Source: Actinomycetota bacterium
Lineage (GTDB): Bacteria > Actinomycetota > Acidimicrobiia > Acidimicrobiales > Ilumatobacteraceae
NCBI GenBank assembly: GCA_009923685.1
Contig: RFTA01000042.1
Span: 1-5,150 of the forward strand
Direction of reading: 5' to 3'
Length of the DNA: 5,150 nucleotides
Position numbers and translations under genes: made by a program. Below are positions 1 through 5,150 of the stretch, piece after piece; positions within the stretch are counted from its first letter, which is position 1; the number at the start of each line of letters is the position of its first letter. Below the pieces are notes generated by a model. The model was given only the letters and a program-made list of their open reading frames with translations, ran no database searches and was not told the origin of the DNA.

Positions 1-336
1 GCTTTGACCAGCGATGATTCCCGCAACATGCGTGCCATGTCCAACCAAGTCGACATCAGATGACGAATCGCCGATTCGACCGCGGACGATCGATCGTCCA
101 ACTATTAAATTTTGCGTCAAATCGGGGTTAGGGCCTGAACCCGAGTCAATGACGGCCACTGTTACACCAGCGCCAGTCGACAGCGCCCACACCTCGCTTA
201 CTTTTATGACATCAAGACCCCACTGCGAGTCGAAAGCGACGTCATTTGTCGCTCGTGCAACCGAAGTCGCAAACATCAGGCTCGTCAAAACCCAGACGAT
301 GAGCGCGACGCAACCTGATCTGACTTTCACGCGCAT
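1..336 (-). CDS. Secreted subtilisin-like serine protease (family S8), N-terminal part; runs off the left edge
   Basis: This is the first 112 codons of a gene that leaves the window at base 1. Residues 1-29 look like a Sec signal peptide: basic start (MRVKVR), a hydrophobic stretch, then A-R-A as a likely cleavage site. The S8 catalytic core follows almost at once. The motif VTVAVIDSG carries the catalytic Asp64 and GHGTHVAGIIAG carries the catalytic His100. The oxyanion Asn and nucleophile Ser would lie beyond the edge. By family knowledge it is an exported endopeptidase; its substrate cannot be told. Only about 25 residues separate the signal peptide from the core, so there is no room for the usual I9 propeptide. 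The ATG at 336 is chosen because it gives a complete signal peptide. The ribosome site is weak (AGTAGG directly before it), and a TTG at 351 is an alternative. It starts 15 nt after the enoyl reductase stop, so the two are probably co-transcribed. Confidence 0.88.
   Translation of the reverse strand, partial: MRVKVRSGCVALIVWVLTSLMFATSVARATNDVAFDSQWGLDVIKVSEVWALSTGAGVTVAVIDSGSGPNPDLTQNLIVGRSIVRGRIGDSSSDVDLVGHGTHVAGIIAGQS
64..78. repeat. Perfect inverted repeat, 7-bp arms with a 1-bp spacer
   Basis: CGAATCG and CGATTCG flank a single C. It lies in the protease gene between the codons for the catalytic Asp and His, 5 nt from the larger palindrome at 84-99. No function can be read from the sequence. 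Confidence 0.7.
84..99. repeat. Perfect 16-bp palindrome with overlapping CGATCG sites
   Basis: GGACGATCGATCGTCC is its own reverse complement and contains CGATCG twice in overlap. It lies inside the protease gene, over the codons for about residues 80-85. It may be a protein-binding or methylation site, or chance in a genome rich in CGATCG. Confidence 0.75.
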
Positions 337-351
337 GCCTACTGATCGCAA

Positions 352-1119
352 TCAGGCGCCTGTTGAGTGAAAACCACCGTCAACATGGACTATCTCGCCG
401 GTCGTGGACGGAAACCAATCACTCAAAAGTGCGACAGCGCTTCGTGCAACTGAAGTCGAATCGTTTACATTCCATCCGAGTGGGGCACGGTCACTCCAAA
501 TATCCTCGAACGCGCTAAACGAAGGGATCGATTTTGCCGCCATTGTGCGAATCGGTCCGGCGGCGATCAAATTGCAACGGATGTTTTTTGGTCCGAGGGC
601 TTTGGCGAGATAGCGGTTCGTGCTTTCAAGTGCAGATTTTGCGACGCCCATCCAGTTGTATGCGGGCCAGGCAACCGTGTTGTCGAAATCGAGCCCAACG
701 ATCGTGCCACCCGAAGTCATCAGGGGCACGAATGAGTCAGCCAAAGTTTTGAGCGAATATGCCGAGATCTGCATCGCGGTCGAAACATCTTGCCAAGTAG
801 CCGCCATGAAGTCGTCACCAAGACATGCCGCGGGCGCGAAACCAATCGAGTGCAGCACTCCGTCAACGCGACCAAGAATTTTTTGCACTTCGTTTCTTGC
901 ACTTGCGGTGTGCTCATCGACTGTGACATCAAACTCGACTACTTCGACCGGCGACGTGAGTTTTTTGGCAGCGCGTTGCGTTATCGAAAGCCCGCGACCC
1001 GCACCAGTCAACACGATCTTTGCGCCTTCGTGCTGGGCGAGTTGAGCGATGCCAAATGCGAGCGAGGCCTCGGTCAGCACACCAGTAATGACGATATTTT
1101 TACCGTTCAAGATTCCCAC
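352..1119 (-). CDS. fabI: Enoyl-[acyl-carrier-protein] reductase (NADH), InhA/FabI type
   Basis: This 255-aa protein reduces the trans-2-enoyl-ACP double bond, the last step of each round of type II fatty-acid elongation in the cytosol. It is a short-chain dehydrogenase fold of the FabI/InhA branch. The NADH-binding turn is at residues 12-21 (TGVLTEASLA), HSIGF at 90-94 matches the InhA Ser94 region, and the catalytic residues are Tyr154 and Lys161 (Y-x6-K) with Phe145 matching InhA Phe149. AYNWMGVAKSALES and AAGPIRT closely match InhA as I remember it. The substrate-loop segment between GPIRT and RAPLGWN is only 18 residues, about 10 shorter than in M. tuberculosis InhA and close to E. coli FabI. 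The start is GTG at 1119: an in-frame stop lies at 1152-1150 with no other start codon between. I see no Shine-Dalgarno site. inhA is an alternative symbol, but mycolic acid synthesis is not implied. Confidence 0.93.
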   Translation of the reverse strand: MGILNGKNIVITGVLTEASLAFGIAQLAQHEGAKIVLTGAGRGLSITQRAAKKLTSPVEVVEFDVTVDEHTASARNEVQKILGRVDGVLHSIGFAPAACLGDDFMAATWQDVSTAMQISAYSLKTLADSFVPLMTSGGTIVGLDFDNTVAWPAYNWMGVAKSALESTNRYLAKALGPKNIRCNLIAAGPIRTMAAKSIPSFSAFEDIWSDRAPLGWNVNDSTSVARSAVALLSDWFPSTTGEIVHVDGGFHSTGA

Positions 1120-1126
1120 GCATTCA

Positions 1127-1153
1127 ACGGTAGTTGGTCTCGATGGGTTTCAA
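1127..1153 (-). promoter_or_regulatory. Candidate promoter of the enoyl reductase gene, leaderless type
   Basis: On the minus strand a TTGAAA (1153-1148) is followed after 15 nt by TACCGT (1132-1127), and the GTG start lies 7 nt further on. TANNNT is the usual -10 form in actinobacteria, and this spacing puts the transcript start at or within about two bases of the GTG. The lack of a Shine-Dalgarno site agrees with leaderless translation. The 15-nt spacer is short, so the -35 part is the weaker half of the call. Confidence 0.4.
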
Positions 1154-1217
1154 CTTGAGCATTGGTTTGTGCCGACAACTCGCCGGATAGAACTCGTTTT
1201 CTAGCCATATTGATAGG

Positions 1218-1223
1218 TAGCGT
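1218..1223 (+). promoter_or_regulatory. Possible -10 box (TAGCGT) for npdG
   Basis: TAGCGT fits the TANNNT pattern and ends 8 nt before the ATG at 1232, which would give a leader of 0-3 nt. No recognisable -35 box lies 16-18 nt upstream. The same bases overlap an AGGTAG that could instead act as a ribosome site for the TTG at 1223. This is a weak call, kept because the other two leading genes show the same arrangement. Confidence 0.22.
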
Positions 1224-1231
1224 TGCCAAGT

Positions 1232-1903
1232 ATGCGCATCGGATTGCTCGGTGGAACCGGACCAGCAGGCAGTGCATTGGGGCTTCGTTTGGCGTCGATC
1301 GGTTACGAAATTGTGCTGGGTTCGCGTGACTCAAAAAGAGCGCAGCTGGTGTGCGACGAACTTGTCAAAAAGTGGCCCGAATACAAGTTAAAAATTTCTG
1401 GTGGTGACAACGACGCCGCAGCACAGTGCGAACTTGTTGTAATCGCCACCCCATGGGATTCGGCGGCAACCGTGGTCAACGAGCACACCCAAGATCTGGC
1501 CGGCAAAATCGTCGTCACGATGGCCAACGCATTAGTGAGGGTGGGCAAAGAGTTTCAGCCTCTTGTGCCGCCGCGAGGAAGTATCGCAGCGCACGTGCAG
1601 GCCGAGATTCCGTTGTCACGAGTAGTCGCCGCGTTTCAGCATTTACCGGCCACAGAACTAGGTCGACTAGGTCATGAAGTTGACAGTGATGTTTTGATTT
1701 GTTCGGATGACCCCGTCGCGACTGCGACGATCAGCGACATCGTCGCCAAAATTCCTGGTTGTCGCCCGTTGAATGCAGGCACATTGTCGAATGCATTGGC
1801 GATCGAAGCTTTCACCGCGGTCTTGCTCCAACTTAATGTTCGCTACAAAACAAGAGTGGCGCCGAGACTTACCGGCATTCCCGAGCGTGGCGGTACGACT
1901 TGA
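1232..1903 (+). CDS. npdG: NADPH-dependent F420 reductase (F420H2:NADP+ oxidoreductase)
   Basis: This 223-aa cytosolic enzyme would move hydride between NADP(H) and the deazaflavin F420, keeping F420H2 available to F420-dependent reductases. The N-terminal Rossmann motif GGTGPAG spans residues 7-13. Thr9, Ser31 and Arg32 (GSRDSKRA) match the NADP-phosphate contacts of Archaeoglobus fulgidus Fno. IATPWDSA lies mid-domain, and the C-terminal GCRPLNAGTLSNALAIEAFT matches the family's conserved F420-side segment (G-x-RPL-x-AG-x-LSN). Length is normal. The start is uncertain: ATG at 1232 gives the family's usual MRIGLLGGTG beginning, while TTG at 1223 would add three residues and has AGGTAG just upstream. 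Its TGA overlaps the mshC start, so it heads the rightward operon. It could be an F420-dependent reductase of another substrate, but the match is close along its whole length. Confidence 0.88.
   Translation: MRIGLLGGTGPAGSALGLRLASIGYEIVLGSRDSKRAQLVCDELVKKWPEYKLKISGGDNDAAAQCELVVIATPWDSAATVVNEHTQDLAGKIVVTMANALVRVGKEFQPLVPPRGSIAAHVQAEIPLSRVVAAFQHLPATELGRLGHEVDSDVLICSDDPVATATISDIVAKIPGCRPLNAGTLSNALAIEAFTAVLLQLNVRYKTRVAPRLTGIPERGGTT
1889..1893 (+). promoter_or_regulatory. Ribosome binding site for mshC (GGCGG)
   Basis: GGCGG differs from GGAGG at one base and lies 6 nt before the TTG at 1900, inside the end of npdG. It favours this TTG over the second one at 1906. Confidence 0.45.
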
Positions 1904-3024
1904 CATTGAAGCTTTACGACACCGCAAAAAAGCGTGTTGTAGATTTCGTCGCAGATCGAGAAGTGCTGATGTATACATGTGGCATCACGCCGTATGACGC
2001 GACTCATATTGGTCATGCATTCACGTTCATCAGTTATGACGTTCTGCAACGACGGCTTATCGATCGCGGTCACACCGTCAAGTGCGTGCGCAATGTCACC
2101 GACGTCGATGACCCGCTTTTCGCCAAGGCCCGAGAACTCGGCGTTCATTATCTAGATCTTGCAGCCGGCGAAGAAGCGAGATTCAATGCCGACATGAAGG
2201 CATTGAACGCCCTTGATGTTTACAGCACACCGCGTGCGTCATCGGCGATCGCCGACATTCGCGGTTTCATCGGCATGGTCATCGAAAAGGGTTTTGCTTA
2301 TCAGGCCGGTCAGAGCGTTTATTTTGACGTGACCAAATTCGGCACTTTCGGCAATGTTTCAAATTACGACAAGGCAACAATGTTGAACTTGGCGGCTGAA
2401 CGTGGTGGACAAATCGAAGATCCACACAAGAGAAATCCGCTCGATTTTGTTTTGTGGCAACCATCTCTTGCTGATGAACCAAGTTGGGACACCATTTGGG
2501 GTCCGGGGCGGCCAGGCTGGCACATCGAATGTTCGGCGCTGGCGTTGCGTGAACTTGGTTCGACGATCGATTTGCATGGCGGTGGAAGCGATTTGATTTT
2601 TCCTCATCACGAATGTGAGCGTGCTCAGTCTGAGGCGGCGACTGGCGACCTGTTCGTCAAACACTGGATGCATGTTGCGATGGTGTTCATGAATGGCGCC
2701 AAGATGTCAAAGAGTCTCGGCAATCTCGAGTTCGTCGATCGCTTGCGTTCGCAACATGATCCGCGTGCGATTCGTTTGGCATTGATCGCAAATCAATATC
2801 GCCGTGAATGGGAGTGGACGCCGTCGGCGATGCCACAGGCGAATGACCGACTGCAGTTGTGGTTGTCGGCGAAATCTGGAGACGGCATGGCTGGTCTCGA
2901 TGAGGTACGCCAAGCCCTCGACGACGATCTTGACACACCTGCGGCGATTGCGGTTCTTGATGCCGCTGCAAAATCAGGCCACAGCGTCACGGCAGCAGCG
3001 TCGTTGTTGGGAGTTCTGGTTTAA
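1900..3024 (+). CDS. mshC: L-cysteine:1D-myo-inositol 2-amino-2-deoxy-alpha-D-glucopyranoside ligase (mycothiol synthesis)
   Basis: MshC joins cysteine to GlcN-inositol using ATP, the third enzymatic step to mycothiol, the main low-molecular-weight thiol of many actinobacteria. The 374-aa protein has a class I synthetase fold related to cysteinyl-tRNA synthetase. CGITPYDATHIGHA (27-40) holds the HIGH motif and has ITPYDAT, typical of MshC, where CysS usually has PTVYD. Likely zinc ligands are Cys27, Cys211 and His236. Thr30, Thr67 and Trp207 fall where the M. smegmatis enzyme contacts cysteine. GGGSDLIFPHHE (227-238) and KMSKS (268-272) follow. The protein ends soon after LDDDLDTP, without the CysS anticodon-binding domain. 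It lacks about 16 N-terminal residues present in M. tuberculosis MshC. The TTG start shares TTGA with the npdG stop, which suggests translational coupling. plsC begins 2 nt after its stop. No other msh gene is in view. Confidence 0.92.
   Translation: MTLKLYDTAKKRVVDFVADREVLMYTCGITPYDATHIGHAFTFISYDVLQRRLIDRGHTVKCVRNVTDVDDPLFAKARELGVHYLDLAAGEEARFNADMKALNALDVYSTPRASSAIADIRGFIGMVIEKGFAYQAGQSVYFDVTKFGTFGNVSNYDKATMLNLAAERGGQIEDPHKRNPLDFVLWQPSLADEPSWDTIWGPGRPGWHIECSALALRELGSTIDLHGGGSDLIFPHHECERAQSEAATGDLFVKHWMHVAMVFMNGAKMSKSLGNLEFVDRLRSQHDPRAIRLALIANQYRREWEWTPSAMPQANDRLQLWLSAKSGDGMAGLDEVRQALDDDLDTPAAIAVLDAAAKSGHSVTAAASLLGVLV
2242..2255. repeat. Perfect 14-bp palindrome inside mshC, centred on GCGATCGC
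   Basis: TCGGCGATCGCCGA reads the same on both strands. Its core GCGATCGC is identical to the cyanobacterial HIP1 octamer, but I saw it only once here and claim no link. It lies in codons near residues 115-119 of MshC. Confidence 0.7.
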
Positions 3025-3026
3025 TC

Positions 3027-3761
3027 ATGAAGTTGGGACGCAAAAGTCAACAAAGAAATTTTGATCCATCCAAGTACGTCGGCGCAACCAAGTTTCAGAC
3101 TCGTTTCAGGCCATTCGTCAGATTTTTCGTCAAGCGACTTTGGCGATTTTCGCTTGAAGGGTTCGACCGAATTCCATCCACCGGCCCGGCGATCTTGTGC
3201 GCGAATCACATCAGTTTTTTGGATTCGGTATTTTTGCTCACTTATTCGCCGCGCAATATGTCGGTAGTGGGTAAAAGCGAATATATGGACTCTTTCAAAA
3301 CACGGTGGTTGTTCACAAAAATCGGCATGATCCCGCTTGATCGCAGCGGCGGTGAGAGCGCGACATCTGCGATGCAAGCAGTAGAAGGTGTGTTGTCGCG
3401 CGGAGAGTTGTTCGGCATTTTTCCCGAAGGCACTCGCAGTCGAGATGGTCGTCTATATAAGGGACGAACGGGTGCGGCCAGGCTCGCTTTGAAATTTGGT
3501 TGCCCGATATTTCCTGTCGGCATCACTGGCACCAGCGAAATCATGGCCCCTGACACCGTGCTGCCGAAACTTGGCAAGAGATGCAAAATTACTGTTGGTG
3601 AGCCGATCGACACCGAAAAATATTTGTCGCGTGCCACAGAGCCAGAAGTGTTGCGTGAACTAACAGACGAGATCATGCTGAAAATTCAGGCACTGACGCG
3701 TCAAGAGTATGTCTACGACTACGCGCCAAAGAGATCAAGCGTCAATCGAACCCATATCTAA
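3027..3761 (+). CDS. plsC: 1-acyl-sn-glycerol-3-phosphate acyltransferase (PlsC/LPLAT family)
   Basis: This 244-aa protein probably transfers an acyl group to lysophosphatidic acid to give phosphatidic acid, the precursor of membrane phospholipids. All four LPLAT blocks are present. NHISFLD (60-66) gives the H-x4-D catalytic pair His61/Asp66, GMIPLDRSGG (100-109) includes Arg106, FPEGTRSRDG (132-141) binds the glycerol phosphate, and CPIFPVGI (159-166) is the fourth block. No clear membrane-spanning helix is visible; the basic first 40 residues (RFRPFVRFFVKRLWRF) may form an amphipathic membrane anchor. The ATG lies 2 nt after the mshC stop; a GGGAG at 3009-3013 is 13 nt away, rather far for a ribosome site, so coupling to mshC is likely. 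Family members differ in acyl acceptor, so the exact substrate is inferred. The C-terminal 20 residues are polar and family-specific. Confidence 0.9.
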   Translation: MKLGRKSQQRNFDPSKYVGATKFQTRFRPFVRFFVKRLWRFSLEGFDRIPSTGPAILCANHISFLDSVFLLTYSPRNMSVVGKSEYMDSFKTRWLFTKIGMIPLDRSGGESATSAMQAVEGVLSRGELFGIFPEGTRSRDGRLYKGRTGAARLALKFGCPIFPVGITGTSEIMAPDTVLPKLGKRCKITVGEPIDTEKYLSRATEPEVLRELTDEIMLKIQALTRQEYVYDYAPKRSSVNRTHI

Positions 3762-3774
3762 AACTGGCGCAATC

Positions 3775-3780
3775 TAGACT
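3775..3780 (+). promoter_or_regulatory. Candidate -10 box (TAGACT) giving a leaderless thrS transcript
   Basis: TAGACT fits TANNNT and is followed by exactly 6 nt before the GTG at 3787, so the predicted +1 is the G of the start codon. The only purine-rich stretch (GACGGG) touches the GTG and is too close to act as a Shine-Dalgarno site. No -35 match is visible near 3752-3757. It sits in the 25-nt gap after plsC, where no terminator hairpin is seen. Confidence 0.42.
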
Positions 3781-3786
3781 GACGGG

Positions 3787-5150
3787 GTGCCCACTGAAAG
3801 CGCGTTGATCAAAGTTCGATTGCCCGACGATTCGACCCGAGAACTTCCGGTTGGTTCGACTGGGCTTGATCTGGCTCAATCGATCGGCAAGCGTCTTGCG
3901 CAGGCGGCCGTGGCGACAATCATCAATGGAGTCGAATCAGACTTGGGCGTTGCCTTGGTCGATGGATCTCAGGTTTCAATCATCACTGCAGACTCTGACG
4001 CCGGCAGACATGTTTTGCGACACTCGACGGCACATGTGCTTGCCCAAGCCGTCGTCGAACTTTTTGAGGGTGCAAAGTTTTCGATTGGACCCGCGATCGA
4101 AGATGGCTTTTACTACGACTTCGAATTGCCGAACAATAAAACATTCAGCGACGCCGACCTTGTGGCAATCAGCGAAAAGATGCAGCAGATCGTCGCCGCA
4201 GATCAACCATTCGTGCGCTCCGAAATGACGGCTGACGCCGCACTAAAAGTTTTCAAAGATCAGCCATACAAGTGTGAAATTATTCAGCGCGTCACGAAGG
4301 GCGATGCAGACTCAAGCGACTCTCTTGAGGCCGGTAGCGCAGACGCCGTAAGCGTCTATCGCAACAGCGAAAACTTTGTCGACCTTTGTCGAGGTCCGCA
4401 TGTTCCGTCGACGAGTCGGCTCGGTCATTTTGCGTTGATGAAAGTCGCTGGTGCATATTGGCGTGGCAACGAAAAAGGTCCGATGTTGCAGCGAATTTAT
4501 GGCACAGCATGGGAGTCAAAGTCGGCCCTCGCCGAACATCTCCATCGACTTGAAGAAGCCGAGAAACGTGACCATCGTCGTCTCGCAGTCGAAATGGATC
4601 TTCTTTCGTTTCCACAAGAACTTGGCGGTGGGCTTGCTGTTTGGCACCCCAAGGGTGGAATCGTGCGCAAACTAATGGAGGACTACTCGAGAGAGCGTCA
4701 TCAAAACGGGGGTTATAAGTTCGTATTTACTCCGCATTTGGCCAACTCGCATCTCTTCGAAACTTCTGGGCATTTGCAGTTCTATAAAGACGGCATGTAT
4801 CCGCCGATGGAGATGGACAACGGCACCTACTATCCGAAGCCGATGAATTGCCCGATGCATTGTTTGATTTATCGTGACCGTCAGCGCAGCTATCGCGAAC
4901 TGCCATTGCGTTTGTTCGAGCTCGGCACTGTTTATAGATACGAGCGCGCCGGCACGCTGCACGGACTGCTTCGCATTCGAGGCTTCACGCAAGACGACAG
5001 TCATATTTTTTGCACCGAAGAGCAGATGGCCGACGAAATTGCGTCGCTTCTCGATTTTGTGCTGAGCGTTTTGCGCCGATTCGGATTCAACGACTTTGAT
5101 TTTAAACTCAGCACCCGCAACGACGATAAGAGCGTCGGGTCGGATGAAAT
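3787..5150 (+). CDS. thrS: Threonine--tRNA ligase (ThrRS), 3' end missing; runs off the right edge
   Basis: These 454 codons belong to a class II synthetase that charges tRNA-Thr in the cytosol; the full enzyme is about 640-680 residues. The order is a TGS domain (about 5-68), the N2 editing domain (about 75-240) and the start of the catalytic core (from about 265). Editing residues that clear Ser-tRNA-Thr are intact: HSTAH (His79, His83) and CRGPH (Cys201, His205). In the core, Cys355 of PMNCPMH and His406 of QDDSHIF are two of three zinc ligands, with the same 51-residue spacing as E. coli Cys334/His385, and Arg384 is the motif 2 arginine. The window ends at VGSDE, before motif 3, the third zinc ligand and the anticodon-binding domain. 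The GTG start is forced: the in-frame TAG at 3775-3777 lies four codons upstream. I see no T-box or leader structure. Confidence 0.96.
   Translation, partial: MPTESALIKVRLPDDSTRELPVGSTGLDLAQSIGKRLAQAAVATIINGVESDLGVALVDGSQVSIITADSDAGRHVLRHSTAHVLAQAVVELFEGAKFSIGPAIEDGFYYDFELPNNKTFSDADLVAISEKMQQIVAADQPFVRSEMTADAALKVFKDQPYKCEIIQRVTKGDADSSDSLEAGSADAVSVYRNSENFVDLCRGPHVPSTSRLGHFALMKVAGAYWRGNEKGPMLQRIYGTAWESKSALAEHLHRLEEAEKRDHRRLAVEMDLLSFPQELGGGLAVWHPKGGIVRKLMEDYSRERHQNGGYKFVFTPHLANSHLFETSGHLQFYKDGMYPPMEMDNGTYYPKPMNCPMHCLIYRDRQRSYRELPLRLFELGTVYRYERAGTLHGLLRIRGFTQDDSHIFCTEEQMADEIASLLDFVLSVLRRFGFNDFDFKLSTRNDDKSVGSDE

Larger units (their letters stand above)
1120..1231. other. Divergent intergenic region between the enoyl reductase and npdG
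   Basis: This 112-nt spacer is the only place where promoters for both transcription directions can sit. Apart from the leftward candidate at 1127-1153 and the weak rightward TAGCGT at 1218-1223, I see no clear operator, no strong inverted repeat and no terminator hairpin. A 75-codon leftward reading frame spans it but overlaps npdG and looks like chance. Confidence 0.6.

Noticed and set aside
14..370. Rightward 118-codon open frame at the left edge
   Set aside because: It is antisense to the protease gene, whose signal peptide and Asp and His motifs are clear on the other strand; the rightward protein resembles nothing I know.
620..1158. Rightward open frames of 141 and 122 codons
   Set aside because: Both lie antisense to the enoyl reductase, which has a full set of family motifs. 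Frequent TCG and CGA codons leave few stops on the opposite strand.
1107..1334. Leftward 75-codon frame over the divergent spacer
   Set aside because: It overlaps both the reductase start and the npdG Rossmann motif, has no family resemblance, and is short enough to arise by chance.
2242..2255. A HIP1 element implying cyanobacterial origin
   Set aside because: There is only one GCGATCGC copy that I saw, and the gene content (MshC, NpdG) points to actinobacteria.
1900..3024. Calling this gene a cysteinyl-tRNA synthetase (cysS)
   Set aside because: It has ITPYDAT where CysS has PTVYD, is about 90 residues shorter and lacks the anticodon-binding end, so MshC fits better.
3242..3676. Leftward 144-codon frame
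   Set aside because: It is antisense to plsC, which has all four acyltransferase blocks in the other strand.
3762..3786. Terminator or T-box leader between plsC and thrS
   Set aside because: The gap is 25 nt, with no hairpin, T-run or specifier loop.
1..5150. CRISPR arrays, tRNA or rRNA genes, insertion sequences, phage or toxin-antitoxin genes
   Set aside because: I found no spaced direct repeats, cloverleaf sequence, transposase motif or terminal inverted repeats; nearly all bases are taken by six housekeeping-like genes.

Overview
The window reads as an ordinary chromosomal stretch of an actinobacterium, dense in genes, with about half G+C. The best evidence is the combination of a mycothiol ligase (MshC, a pathway known from Actinobacteria), an F420-dependent NADP reductase and an InhA-like enoyl-ACP reductase. 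The moderate G+C and my memory of similar NpdG proteins suggest the class Acidimicrobiia (an Ilumatobacter-like aquatic lineage). That placement is inference; no search was run.

Layout. Two genes run leftward from a divergent spacer at about 1120-1231: an InhA/FabI-type enoyl-ACP reductase (352-1119), then, 15 nt after its stop, the first 112 codons of a secreted subtilisin-family protease that leaves the window at base 1. Four genes run rightward: npdG (1232-1903), mshC (1900-3024, overlapping npdG by 4 nt), a PlsC-type acyltransferase (3027-3761, 2 nt after mshC) and thrS (3787 to the window end, 454 codons, missing about the last third). Spacing suggests that npdG-mshC-plsC is one transcript. 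A TANNNT box seven bases before the thrS GTG suggests that thrS also has its own, leaderless, promoter.

How the genes fit together. npdG links the NADPH and F420H2 pools, and mshC makes the cysteine adduct that becomes mycothiol, so the rightward operon begins with two actinobacterial redox-cofactor genes that appear translationally coupled. plsC and the leftward enoyl reductase belong to phospholipid and fatty-acid synthesis. thrS is translation housekeeping with an intact editing site. The protease is an outlier in function.

I found no RNA gene, CRISPR array, insertion sequence or prophage. The points worth a second look are modest: likely leaderless promoters, the npdG-mshC coupling, a short substrate loop in the enoyl reductase, a protease with no visible propeptide, and a strong excess of the palindrome CGATCG, including 16-bp and 14-bp perfect palindromes inside genes. 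I do not see a new multi-gene system.
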